Assembly: GCA_026119935.1 (NCBI GenBank)
Contig: JALRMH010000026.1
Span: 62,001 to 126,000 of the forward strand
DNA length: 64,000 nucleotides
From: Endothia cerciana
Taxonomy: Eukaryota; Ascomycota; Sordariomycetes; Diaporthales; Cryphonectriaceae
Reading direction: 5' to 3'
Made by a program: the position numbers and the translations under genes. Shown here one piece after another: positions 25,299-36,371 of this stretch (position 1 is the stretch's first letter; every line of letters starts with the position of its first letter). The notes under the pieces are model-generated. The model saw only the letters and a program-made list of their open reading frames with translations. It did not search any database and had not been told where the DNA came from.

Positions 25299-26779
25299 AT
25301 TTTCAAGCGTTCGTGCAGCATCGTCTCCACCCGGTGTCCCAGCCTGTCTCGTCACCCCAACCGCTGCTGCATCTCCGCTTCCAGCCGTCGACCGCTGCTG
25401 GCGGGAGTCTGGACTTGTGTGTTCACCTAGACCTACGGGGCATGGGTTTTCCAACCTTGCAGTAGCCACTGCAGGATGCGGAACCTGCGTGCTGTGGGCG
25501 CGTGCAGATGGGGCCCCGCCTCCATAGCGGATTGGTCTGGTCGTCTCGTGAGCATGACTGCTACTACCGAGAACCCACCTAGTCGCAAGACTGGTGAGGG
25601 GGGGCTCTGCGGTGGCTAGGTACTCCCAGCATGATCTGCCTCCACTCCCGTTAATCTAAAGAGGCCCTGCCTGGCCTTGGTCATGGCTCAGGTCCGGAAC
25701 TCGACAGAACGTCCCTGTGCCCATTCTATCCCCTCCTTGGTCCGTGTTATGGGACTATCCTGGTTAGTCCCTCGGTCCCTTGAGGGCGGCGAACCATACT
25801 TTTCGCTGCTCTTCAGACCCTCTGGGCCAGTCATCTTATAATCCCATCCCACCATCCCTCTGCCATAGCTTATTTGCCTCCCCCTGCTCCTCACATCATC
25901 ACTCTTGATCTACCAGATACTTCGATCTCATCCCTTCGAGGTGACGCCAATTTCGCCGCCGCAAGGCCTGTCTTCCCGTCGCCCGGCAGACTTATATTGC
26001 CCCTGCCAATACATCTCATCATCTCGACACCGTGCCGTGCTGTGGGGTTCGATCCCCATGTCACCCCGTCGTGGGTCCTGAGCCATTGCTTCCGCCGACA
26101 TCCACCTCGCCTATCACGACAAGCTCGCATGACATCTATTCCCTGTGGCTGTCGCAGAGTGTGGTGGAAGGAAACGACCACGGCCGACACTCCCTGACCG
26201 GTCAAGAGAGCTCCACCGGCTGTGGCATCCTCGAGCTCAACCCGACGCCGGATCGGGCTGTCGGTACCACCCAAGGAAGCACACATCTCAGACGGGTCCT
26301 GACTTCACGGAACTGTCCTGGTATAAGAACGGACAGGACGGTTGAGTCACCGGGCGACAACCGAAGGCTTGGTTGGGGGAGGGAATTGCTGATCAGCCTC
26401 GGAGACCACAAACGGATCGAACGTCCACATTCGAAGTCTGGTACAACAAATTGCTTCCTCAAACCCGTGTCCACAGCTGCCCTGTTCTAGGTAAGTCCAG
26501 TCTCGCCTCTCGCTGCATGCCGTACCCTCTTCTAGACTTCCTGTACCATTCATGCAAGGCCCTGTATCCCGGGGTTTACCCAACGCCTCCCCGGATTCAC
26601 GCTTTTCATGCCGGCAAGCCTCGTCCGAACCTGATGATCACCTGTGTCGTTCGATGAGCTGAAAATTGTCCGGTGTCGTGGTTGTTGTGGTTGTCTCGAA
26701 CTCTTCAACTTGCATTCTTCCCATATCTGCTCTAGTCTCAGACAGCTTGCTTCACGCTACCGACTTCTGCTGCCCCCCG

Positions 26780-26792
26780 CCCCCCCCCCCCC
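26780..26792. repeat. C13 homopolymer in xlnR leader region
   Basis: Thirteen consecutive C about 300 bases upstream of the xlnR start codon, inside a possible 5' UTR intron (26491-26830). Confidence 0.88.
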
Positions 26793-26846
26793 GAGATGTG
26801 CTGACCTCAACCTTGTCTGGGTGTCTAGCCAGAACTCTGAGGTCGG

Positions 26847-26881
26847 TATATATGAGGCTATCCGCTTGATCTCAGTATAAA
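26847..26881 (+). promoter_or_regulatory. TATA-like elements upstream of xlnR
   Basis: TATATA at 26847-26852 and TATAAA at 26876-26881 lie about 240 and 210 bases before the xlnR start codon. Either could position a start site close to the gene. If the true leader is longer and spliced, they may be incidental. Confidence 0.35.
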
Positions 26882-27089
26882 GAGTGCCCTCAGTTGTCAG
26901 TCAGGAGACAGACTAAGGCGGTCGGTCTAGTTGCGACGACCACGTCTTGCGGTTCCTGTAAAGCCTTGCACAAGAAGCCCCATCGATGGTTCACAAATCA
27001 ACTCAAGATATCCATCCCCAGCTGGCACGTGTTATCCTGACCAACGGACTACTCCTTCAGAGGTCGGTGTCGGTCCCAGCGAAGTCATC

Positions 27090-30027
27090 ATGTTGTCCAA
27101 TCCTTTGCAGCGGTTCTCGCCGTACCACTCCCTCCCATCGTCCAGTCTACTGTCCAACAGTCATATATCTCAAAACCATATGCAACACGCTGGACTCGAG
27201 GGCCTGCCCCAAGCGCCGCATTATACTCTGCAACACCTCCAGCAACATGTCGGGGTTCACAATTCGCATCTTCACCGCCCTGGCCCTCAGGGCAAGCACA
27301 GACAGCACCCGTACGGACCAGGCGGAAGGTCTTCAAGTGTCAGCGGTCCGGTCAGGCGGAGGATATCGCGAGCCTGTGACCAGTGCAATCAACTTAGGAC
27401 AAAGTGCGACGGACAACATCCCTGCGCTCACTGCATAGGTAAGTCTTGTCTTCCCGTTCTCGCAGCGCGGGAAGCTCGGATGGGAGACTAAGCGACGCAG
27501 AATTTGGTCTCGGCTGCGAGTACCAGAGAGAGAGGAAGAAGAGAGGCAAGGCATCCCGGAAAGACCTCGCTCAGCAGGCTGCTGCGCAGGCTGCGGCTGC
27601 GCAAGGTGACCGCAAGTCTCCGACTCCTGGGGCGGAGAGCAGCAAGCTCAACGATCACCCAGATGCAAGGATAGTCTCCTCAACGACCGGAAATGATATA
27701 CAAGCAGTCGAGGCGGGAGGTGAGGACGTCCTGCAAAATGAGGAACGCTCATCGAGTATGGAAAGCGCGCCAGATCTGGGAACGCATGCACCACAGATGG
27801 CTGGCCATCCTGGAATCCTGGAACACGACGAACTCGACAACCAGGGGCCTTTCGACCCCAATAGCTACGCTGATGTTCACCACGCATACGATCGACAGGC
27901 TATGGACGCCCACCTGATGAACACAGGAGGCCATCCTGCCTATGGCCCGAATCAAGGTGCGATGCCAACCTATCCCGACCTATCTTATGGAATGCAGCCG
28001 CAACCGCCATCAGGCTTTACGCCAAACCCAAACACCTTCCGGATGACAACGAGTCCCATGAGCGCTTACCAAATGGCCGGGGATGGTCCATCTCCTGGCT
28101 GGATGAATATGCCGTCTCCGCCTCGGCAATACTCTACGCAAATTCCAGCACCGAACTTCCACAGTTCACGACTCCGGTATCCCGTCTTGGAACCTCTGGT
28201 CCCTCACTTGGGGAACATCCTACCGCTATCACTTGCCTGCGATCTTATCGACGTCTACTTCTCGAGCTCCTCCTCCGCGCAGATGCATCCCATGTCACCA
28301 TACGTCTTGGGCTGCGTCTTTCGCAAGCGATCCTTCCTACACCCATCAAAGCCGCGAAGGTGTCAGCCCGCTCTGTTGGCAAGCATGCTCTGGGTAGCGG
28401 CTCAGACAAGCGATGCTACCCTACTGACAAGCATCCCTTCTGCCCGGGGAAAGATCTGCCAAAAATTGCTGGAGTTGACCGTCAGTCTGCTCAGGCCACT
28501 AATCCACACACCCGCAGAAGATGCGTCAGCAGTCTCCAGCCCACCGGCTATCGACGGCGTTGCGCTTGGCGGCTTGGGAGTGGCACTTCCCGGCACGATC
28601 AGCATGGAGGCGCTGACCAGCGAGACTGGTCCGTTTGGTGCAGCGGGCACTGTGGACGACGTCGTCACCTATATACACCTGGCAACAGTCGTTTCCGCGA
28701 GCGAGTACAAGGGAGCAAGCCTTCGTTGGTGGAATGCTGCGTGGTCTCTGGCGCATGAGCTCAGACTGGGCAGGGAGCTTCCCCGGTCCATGAGCGCACC
28801 AGACCCGGAGGGTGAGGGTGCCGACGGCCAGCCCGACATCCCGGGGCTGATCACCGAGGAGGAGCGTGAAGAGAGGCGGAGAGTCTGGTGGCTCGTCTAT
28901 ATTGTTGACCGGCATCTGGCGCTGTGCTATAACCGCCCGCTGTTCTTGCTCGACATTGAGTGCGATGGACTGTGGCAACCGCTCGACGATACCGCTTACC
29001 AGAACGCAGAATTCGACCCGCAGGCCCAGATGACAGATCCCAATGTGATGGCCTCCGACCCCTCTACACAGGCTCAAAGGCGGGCAAGGGGGCCTTCGTT
29101 TGAGTGCAGCGGCCACAGCATCTACGGCTACTTCCTACCGTTGATGGCGATCTTGGGCGAGATCGTCGATCTGAACCATGCGCGCAACCATCCGCGATTC
29201 GGAGTCGGTTTCAGATCTGCGCGCGAGTTCGATGAGCAGGCGGTGGAGATCAGGCGGCATCTGGAGCTTTATGAACAGAGCCTGAAGAGATTTGCCCAGC
29301 GGAATCTGGGCGCGAACAAACCAACATCGGACGACCAGGATAATGACAACCTCAACGAGGGTCACGGCCCGACTGACACGGGCACGCCTTCAGTGCAGTC
29401 CGTCCACAGCGTCCTTACCAGTGTCAGCCGGCTGAGCGAGTCGGAGATCCAGACACGCATCGTCATAGCCTACGGCACGCACGTCATGCACGTGCTGCAC
29501 ATACTGCTCACTGGCAAATGGGATCCCATCAACCTACTCGACGACATCGACCTATGGATCAGCTCTCAGGGCTTCATTACCGCTACCGGGCACGCCGTCT
29601 CCGCCGCAGAGGCCATCAGCCACATCCTCGAGTATGACCCTGGCTTGGAGTTCATGCCGTTCTTCTTCGGCATCTATCTCCTCCAGGGGTCCTTCCTGTT
29701 GCTGTTGATTGCCGACAAGCTACAGAGCGAGGCCTCACCGAGTGTTGTGAAGGCCTGCGAGACGATTATCAGGGCTCATGAGGCTTGTGTGGTCACCCTC
29801 AATACTGAATACCAGGTTAGCATCCTTCGCTTCTCTTGGTCTTTTTATTATCAACATGGCAAATACTGACTCGGGCCCAACAGCGGAATTTCAGCAAGGT
29901 CATGCGCAGTGCCCTTGCACAGGTCCGCGGCCGCGTACCAGAGGACCTCGGCGAGCAGCATCAGCGCCGTCGCGAATTGCTCGCGCTATACCGCTGGACC
30001 GGCGACGGGACCGGTCTGGCTCTCTGA
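27090..30027 (+). CDS. xlnR: Xylanase/cellulase transcriptional activator XlnR/XYR1 (Zn2Cys6)
   Basis: Nuclear activator of xylanase, cellulase and pentose catabolism genes, binding GGCTAR-type sites. Exons: 27090-27438, 27501-29815, 29884-30027, about 935 residues, almost the length of Trichoderma XYR1. The start (MLSNPL) and end ([13 protein letters not shown]) match that family closely. The Zn2Cys6 cluster occupies residues 96-122 with all six cysteines (96, 99, 106, 112, 115, 122); intron 1 falls between the fifth and sixth, as is usual here. The basic run [13 protein letters not shown] follows. The central region carries the Fungal_trans domain with [12 protein letters not shown] and [20 protein letters not shown]. 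Intron 2 joins TEYQ to [12 protein letters not shown] Gln/Ala and Pro/Met-rich variable region separates the two domains. Regulation is probably through the long upstream region, which holds CreA-like and GGCTAR motifs. Confidence 0.97.
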
Positions 30028-30922
30028 GCGGTCCGTGCTCACATCGTCCTATCCACTCGCGTGTTTTGTTTTACTTTTCTATAGCAACATCTTATATTGC
30101 TGCTTGTCAATATCGCTTCCACAAGGGAGGATCATCACGCATCCTGGGGGGACCGAAAAGCGGAAAGGAGGTCAGACTTTCATGTGTCCTGGACCAAGCG
30201 ACAGGGCGAAAACAGCGCTGATTCTCTGGGCACGAGATTGCTTGGGTTGTCTGTTTTCCAACGCTGCTCACACGTTCAATCCTGGATGTCTTCAGTGGTG
30301 GTTTTCCGAGAGCACGGTACATGCGCCTCTTCTATCCCTTATTCACGGAGTAGGGGATCTAGCGAGCGGTCGATTGGCTGGAGATAATACCAATGGCGTA
30401 ATAGGTCTTCTCCTGATCTCGAACACATCTTGACACAAAATCTTGATCTATTTCTTCCTTCTATGCTTTCGCGTACTGCCTTTTCTGATTAGATCTCGTG
30501 GCGCTGTGCGTCTAACGTGACGCCCAGCATCATAACACATCTAGCTGCCATGTGCCCATCCTCTCGAACGTCTAATCGGCCCAGACGGATTGCGTATGGT
30601 TGTTGCTCTGCATTATCTCACGCGGCGAGATCGTACGCCAACAAGTTCTTCACCGGTGTAGTTCCTCTGCAGTCCGAACGTTCTGAAGACAACAGCCCTC
30701 CGGCTCGATCGGGTGGTACGGGTTCGTTGGGCTGTGTGGTAACGGACCTCCAGTGAACCCTTCGAGATCCAATGTCCTGTTCTGTCCAGAGATGCTGATA
30801 CTGCCAGGGACCGGATCCAAACAGCGAAGGCCATAAGCTCTTCATTACACGAGCGGAAAATTTCCAATTCCTCAACTCACGTATCCTTTCGTCCCATATC
30901 TTTTGACCCGGTAATTATGCTC
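30028..30922. other. Convergent 3' region between xlnR and lectin-like gene
   Basis: The two flanking genes converge here, so the 895 bases should hold both 3' UTRs. Only short frames without motifs are present. Confidence 0.55.
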
Positions 30923-31922
30923 TTAGTAGGCGATGTCGCCTGCCAGCTCCACAGGTTCTCTCCTGGAAGACATCTCTGCTCTAACGAAATTGTCTGGCAC
31001 TTCTGTGGCGACCTCGGACCGACCTCTTGCGTGCGGTTTGTCCTCCTTGTTGTCACCCTCATCGAGTCCGTGCGGCTGGCGACCTCCTCGCCTGCGCCTC
31101 CTGCGGAAGAGCCACCAGGCCAAGAAGCCCAGGGCGGCGATACCCAATATCGCCGCGGCAGCTCCGATCCCCGCCGCCGCACCGAGCGAGAGGCCCCCGT
31201 AAGGCGTGGCGGGGGAATCCGTTGAGGGTGGGCTGCTTTCAGTGTGGGCGCTCGCCGTCCCCGTGGCGGACGATGTGGCGGCAGTCGTGCTCACCGTCCC
31301 CGTCGCGGAAGGTGTGGCGGCAGCCGCGCTCGCTGGGTACAGCTGCGGCACATAGTCAGGTCAAGCGGTCTTTTCCGGTGACAAATGGGGTTACACTGAC
31401 GTTGTACGTAGAATACTTGGTATTGTTGATGGCCCTCAGCTCTCGAAACGTGAACTGCTCCCCGATCTGTGGCGCGGTGATGTTCGAGCCCAGGTGCATG
31501 AGGGACGTGGAGGCCACGCTCATGCGCCAGTTCGACCCATTGACAAGATTGAAGAAGTAATACGTGCCGTCCCCCCAGGGCTCCACCTGCCAGAACATGG
31601 ACGCGTCCGTGGCACTATATCTGGCCATGATCGGGCCGGTATCACCAATGGCCGCGTCTGAGCTGTCGTCGCCATTCCCTGACGACGTGGCAGCCAGGTA
31701 TGAATCCGGCCCGCTGTTCTGGCACCGGAGGAGGTATACTGATGAGTTGTAGGGCCAGAACTGCCAGGCCTGGTCCGGCCGTGTAGAGTGTGTAAGTTGG
31801 AAGAACACCGTGCCCGTGGTGTCATTGTTCTGGAAGAGCGGCGTTCCGACCATGGACTGACCTCTTTGCCTTGCCACATTGACCTGGTACCAGGCGTTCT
31901 TATCAAAGTTCAGAGATCCCAT
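30923..31922 (-). CDS. Single-pass membrane protein with lectin-like (beta-trefoil-like) N-terminal domain
   Basis: Two exons, 31922-31401 and 31342-30923, about 313 residues; the 58-nt intron has GTCAGT, CTGAC and CAG signals and joins TYN to LYPAS. Residues 1-175 form a domain with repeated aromatic-rich segments (NAWYQV, AWQFWPY, SMFWQVEPW) resembling ricin-B/beta-trefoil repeats, followed by a Ser/Thr/Ala-rich stalk of about 55 residues, one membrane segment (GIGAAAAILGIAALGFLAWWLF) and a strongly basic stop-transfer run of six Arg. The tail of about 65 residues is charged. There is no N-terminal signal peptide, so the N-terminus is probably exported using the internal membrane segment. 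This layout is common in fungal surface proteins of unknown function. A sensor or adhesion role is only a guess. Confidence 0.75.
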
Positions 31923-34003
31923 TTCTCTGAATCAAGGAGCAGAGTATATAATTGGTCTTTGTTGTCCCACGGCGGCTGGGGCGGCACCTGCATGTGAGGG
32001 TCGTAAGCTATAAGGGAAGAAGGGAAGAAGGGCGGAGGCAGGTACGCGAAGACTACGTGACACCAGAGACCCTTCGTTGGATATGTAGGTCAGCTTGGCC
32101 CCCAGTTTGCCGGGCATCCCTCGACGCGCGTCAGCCCGTGGAGTCTTCGGCTATGCGAGTATGGACTGCTTGAGGCCGCTTGGCGTCGCGAGTGGCTGAC
32201 GAGGCCGAGGTCTCGACCGACGGCCTTGAACTGCTCGCGAGATACACGGCAGGCCTTTTGCGATAGAGCCTAGGGGTGAGCCCAGTCTCCCCCGAGAACT
32301 TCCAAGAGAACCCAGGTACTGGCTGGTTCCGAGTTCACGAGCCTCACACAGCAAGATATACCTATTCTGACTCCTTGCGATTCACGGACCGCTATGTCTG
32401 CCCAGGTGGTGGTGACATGCTGTCCCCAGGGCAGCAGGGCAACAGGGCAGCAGTATTCGAAGGAAGCGAGATTGGAACTGCCATGCCTGCTGCAGACCTA
32501 AGCATACCGTTGCAGCGCATATGTATGAGGGAACCCCCCTAGAGACGAGGCGGCTGCAGCACTCGCGTCTCGTGGCGTCCATTTGAGTGCAAGCAGACTC
32601 GCCAACAGCCGAGCCTCCGGCTGTAACGCGCTTAGCCCACCCTCCCCCGGAGGAGATGGGATGGGGTGGTCCTCTGCCTGGGCAAGCACCCACGCCCAGC
32701 CAGTCCCTGAGCTCAAGTCGGCAGCGGACATGGGTCTTGCAGGCCAGGGACAATATACTGCGACCGGCAGAGTGACCAGCAGCATGGGAGACCGCATGGG
32801 TGTCTGGCCCCTCGACGGTTGCACTCGGATCGCAACTTCGGAAACACCAGATGGTGGTGGTCACCATCAATCGTCAGATCGTCAACACAATGAACGCCAA
32901 CACCACAATCTTCGCCAGGAAGCCAAAGGAAGAACCTTAAATCTAGAGGGAGGGGCATGACCTGGGGTCGAACGGGGCCCTGCATATAGGAAATGCATCT
33001 CACGATGCATAGGAAGACTTCCGATGCCCAGGTGCGCGAAACATACCTGGAGCTGACTTAGTTGAGGGATACACCAGGCCGGCAATGGGCAATTCTGGGC
33101 ATTTCAAAACCATTTGCAAGACTTACCGAAGTTTCACTTGAAGTGTCTTGATAGAAGCCGAACTTCAGGAATTTTCTCTGCCTTTGCCATTCCACGCCCA
33201 TGGACCTTGACCCCCTCGAAACCAAGTCCTGGATCACGCGCCCAGGAGGGTCGCTCATAGAACATGTTCTCGAACAAATTAGGATGGCGTAGATCTCAAG
33301 CGGACAGACAACATAATTTTAAAAGGGTTTGCTGTATCGAAAACGTCATGATCCTGAGCTCTCCAGATGCTTTGGCTGGGCGATATTGATATCTCTCGCA
33401 GAATTCCTCGGGACTCCTCAGCCAACGATGGGGATAGTGCAGGCGCGTGAACGATGCACTGCACAACAGGAGCAATTTTGATTTAGAAAGGGGTTAGACG
33501 TGTGCAGTCATGACGGTACCATACTGAAGTTTTGGGGGTCAGTTCCGGCGATCTCGAGGAACTGGCCGGCACCAACCAGCCGATGCTAGAGCACTGTACT
33601 CGCCACGGGTAGGTTTGCATGAAGACTTCATGGAGTTTGGAAAACCATCCAGCTTCAACACCGTTACCTTTGTCGGCTTGGACGGAAGCTCTGTCTCATC
33701 TCGACGGGGCCCGCGACAGCAGCCGCCAATGCAGTTCGTCAAGGATTTCTTCAGTTGTCTCTGGGAAGGAATCTGTTGAGCCCGTCTCAGTTGGAGATTA
33801 GGATAGGTTACGGTTCTCCCCACGAGGTAGGATCTATATATGGCACCCACCTGGGTAGACGTCGCTCGGCTGCCGAGCCAATGGCCTTCAGACGAGAAGG
33901 GTATTGGGCCGGTGCCGCTAGAAGTGCAGGAGTCCCAACACAGCAAGCAAGTGCTTGTCCCAATCGTCCGCAAAGACTAGCGATCACACCGCGAGGGGGC
34001 TAG
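31923..34003. other. Intergenic region with unresolved short frames
   Basis: No gene recognised. A 66-codon minus-strand frame (33258-33058) ends in a good GTAAGT donor, and another minus-strand reading near 33.55-33.78 kb looks protein-like but is interrupted by a stop. Neither matched a family I know. They may be further relics next to the permease fragments that begin at 34004. Confidence 0.45.
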
Positions 34004-34397
34004 GAGGCTCAAGAGTCTCGACATGTCCAACTCATTGGAATCGACGAGACGATCAGTACTGGCCTGTACGTCCAGGTATGGCATGGCCTTCTCGATAGAT
34101 GGGCCTGCTCGTTCTTCTTGGAATCCTCGATATGATGAGGAGGTGCCATCATGTGAGCCTTACGCAGGAGACTGAGTCAATTCCAGGTGCAGCTTCAACT
34201 CGTGCGTTACGATGTCCAAGGTGGAAGTGACATGTGGAGTTGAGGCGAATATCGACCTATGAGCCTCGTTCACCTTCTACTACTCATTGATCAACATACT
34301 TCCAGTTGAGTGGTACGGAGAGTCTGAGTTTTGGACAGCCCTCGGGACATTCTTTCTCACGATCGCCCTCATCATCTTCACGTTCATCATCAAGTAA
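34004..34397 (+). pseudogene. Relic of a fungal amino-acid permease (AAT/APC family)
   Basis: Two fragments on the same strand read as parts of a fungal amino-acid permease. Fragment 1 (about 34004-34130) gives SRHVQLIGIDETISTGLYVQ and then a GLL...SFFLESSI reading, matching the start of membrane segment 1 (family: RHVQLIAIGGTIGTGLF) and the following loop and segment. Fragment 2 (34263-34397) gives YSLINILPVEWYGESEFW and a hydrophobic stretch ending FTFIIK, matching the INxFxVxxYGExEFW block and segment 6. About 110 residues that should lie between them are missing, a TGA stop precedes fragment 2, and TAG and TAA stops flank the pieces. No other part of the roughly 540-residue protein was found. 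It therefore cannot make a transporter. Confidence 0.7.
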
Positions 34398-34659
34398 GTT
34401 GACATTATCAAGAAGGAAAAGCGAACAAGATCTACCAGACCCGGACATCAAGAAGCCAACCAGCTATGTACAAAAACCCTGGAACCCACCAGTAAGCTCC
34501 CACAGATCGATCCAGCAGAAATGCTTCTCAGCCTCCATGATTGAACAGGAGGCACGTAGAAGATCACTAGTGGAACAGCTAGCACATCGACCCTGAGGAA
34601 GAAGATACGTACAGAGAATGAGCAGGACGCGGAAGGTGCTAGTAGTAGATTTGGCACAA

Positions 34660-35655
34660 CTAATCCTCAAAGGTGCTCAGCGGAATCGAGCACGAGACTG
34701 CGAAGTTTGGCATGTCCACGACCTCGGTCATCCTCAAGCTCGCGGCCACGCTCGCTAGCATATAACCCTCGACCCTCGTCAGTCCCCTTTCGCTCTCTAA
34801 CCAGTCAATCAGACCCCTCAGGGCCACCCTCGCCGCCTCTCTCGGGTCCGGGTGGATTCCGAGCGCAGCATAGGTCCCCTTGAGATCATCCTCGGCGACC
34901 TCTCCCGTACGCGGCGGCGTGGTGTAGTGCGGACATTTCAGCTCCATCCAGCCACCTGCGCCCTTCTTGACAATGCTGAGCCTCAGGCTCGCCTTCATCG
35001 GCGTCTCGATGGCAGCCCCGCACACCTCACCGTCTCCCTGCGCGGCATGCCCATCACCACAGCTGAACAGGGCGCCCGGCACCTGCACGGGGAAGTACAC
35101 CGTGGATCCCACACCCAGGTACCGCGTGTCCACGTTGCCGCCCGACAGCGCGTACGGCGGTATGGTGCTGAACTCGCCCGCCTCCGCGGGGGCGATCCCG
35201 ATGACCCCCAGGAAGGGCCGGAGGGGCACCGAGATCCCGGGCTTGAACACGGCCCGGCTGGGGCCGTTGGCGCCCGTGATCCCCGGTCGGAGCGACTTCT
35301 CGCTCAGGTCCCAGATCTTGAGGTGCTGCTCGGGGTACTCGTCCGCGAGGAGCCCAAAGCCGGAGAAGATGGCGGTCCAGCCGTGGTCGGCCGGGGTCAG
35401 GGAGTTGATCTCGACCTTGAGGATGTCGCCCGGCTCGGCGCCCTCGACGAAGACGGGGCCGAACGCCGGGTCGGCCTGGGCGAAGTCGAAGGTTGAGAGG
35501 GCGGTGGCTTCGTTATCGGGGCGGACCTGGTTGTTGCCGCCGTCCTTGAGGTCGAACGTGACCTCGGATCCGGAGGGGATGGTCAGGGCTGGCGAGAGGG
35601 CGTTGTTCCATTTGAGGTGCGCCCTGGAGGGGGGGATGTGGAAGGAGTGGGCCAT
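34660..35655 (-). CDS. Acetamidase/formamidase family protein (FmdA/AmdA)
   Basis: Single exon of 331 residues, full length for the family. These enzymes hydrolyse formamide or short aliphatic amides to ammonia and the acid, so the protein probably supplies nitrogen in the cytosol. Family hallmarks seen: an N-terminal beta-sandwich start, PGDILKVEI, GVIGIAP..AGEFSTIPP, GGNVDTRYL and the highly conserved glycine-rich FSCGDGHAAQGDGEVCGAAIE. The start codon at 35655 has no competing upstream Met in frame. It diverges from the histidinol phosphatase across 716 bases that contain GATA motifs, in keeping with nitrogen-metabolite control. The exact amide substrate cannot be told. Confidence 0.9.
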   Translation of the reverse strand: MAHSFHIPPSRAHLKWNNALSPALTIPSGSEVTFDLKDGGNNQVRPDNEATALSTFDFAQADPAFGPVFVEGAEPGDILKVEINSLTPADHGWTAIFSGFGLLADEYPEQHLKIWDLSEKSLRPGITGANGPSRAVFKPGISVPLRPFLGVIGIAPAEAGEFSTIPPYALSGGNVDTRYLGVGSTVYFPVQVPGALFSCGDGHAAQGDGEVCGAAIETPMKASLRLSIVKKGAGGWMELKCPHYTTPPRTGEVAEDDLKGTYAALGIHPDPREAARVALRGLIDWLESERGLTRVEGYMLASVAASLRMTEVVDMPNFAVSCSIPLSTFED

Positions 35656-36371
35656 GGTCTCAGGGGGGTTCTTGTGACCATCAGGACTGCTTCTGCACGC
35701 CTGGCTATGAACAAGTCGAAAGGAGAACTAGAGGCTATATCAATGGCCGCCACATTGATAATCCAGATACCAACTTCGACATGCCCGTCTCCTCCCCGCA
35801 CCGGCTCACCCGGTACTTAGTAAGGACCACAGAGTCCAAATGGTCTCCCAGTCCGACAACAGTCTTCCAGGTTCCATATCAATATCTGTGACCCGCAATC
35901 GCTTTTCGTACTTCTGGGAAGAGGCGGGTGGACGAGGTTGGTTCTTTGGGAGTCCGCGGACACCGGTGGCTGACTTGAGATGCCCCTGCTGAGGGAAACT
36001 GTTCCAGGGGCCCTTCCAGAACGTGCCCAGGGCTCTCGGGGCCTATTTGCTGGAGATGAGGTGCCCGGGGCTGCCAGATAGGGAGCTGATAAGTGCGCTG
36101 CCTGATTTGCAGGCTTCATCCCGGGCCGTCCTCACCTCAAGCTTCTGCAAATGCGTACATATATGTACAGCAAAACATGATGCAGTCATTTCCTCAGCAA
36201 ACAGGTGGTTACCCGAGACCTCTGTCTCAGATTGCCTGACCAGCAAGTCTCGCTTCTCGTCACCGCTCATAAGGCTGACTGTCCTACCTCGAAAAATCTC
36301 TTGCGAAACACCTGAGCCAACGCTTGGGCAGACACCACCACCACCACCCGTCGCGGACTAGCAGGCCAAAG
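35656..36371. promoter_or_regulatory. Divergent promoter of formamidase and histidinol phosphatase with AreA-type GATA motifs
   Basis: Three HGATAR motifs are present: TGATAA at 35756-35761, AGATAG at 36076-36081 and TGATAA at 36087-36092, the last two five bases apart. Such sites bind AreA/NIT2 in ascomycetes and commonly drive amidase genes. I looked for a TGACTC-type CpcA/Gcn4 site for the histidine gene and did not see an exact copy. Confidence 0.45.

Larger units (their letters stand above)
18599..27089. other. 8.5-kb gene-free region between MFS gene and xlnR
   Basis: No exon chain or family motif was found on either strand. The longest open frames (for example about 400 codons on the minus strand at 23.9-25.1 kb) are produced by homopolymers and the CTGGGGG array and look non-coding. 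Features present: G17 (20107), C14 (22544), T8/A26 (23026), five CTGGGGG heptamers (24037), T27 (24615), C14 (24922), C14 (25285) and C13 (26780). GGCTAG motifs, matching the XlnR/Xyr1 GGCTAR consensus, occur at 23422, 25614 and (minus strand) 26825. Much of the right part is probably the long promoter and leader of xlnR. Confidence 0.6.

Noticed and set aside
26040..26070. GGGGTTCGATCCCC, resembling a tRNA T-arm
   Set aside because: The 7 bases after it have no matching acceptor strand at the expected distance upstream, and no anticodon or D arm is visible.
33058..33258. 66-codon minus-strand frame ending at a GTAAGT donor
   Set aside because: It looks exon-like, but no matching upstream or downstream exon or family was recognised; left as unresolved rather than called.
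34852..35677. Two plus-strand open frames over the formamidase
   Set aside because: Antisense shadows of a well-recognised amidase.
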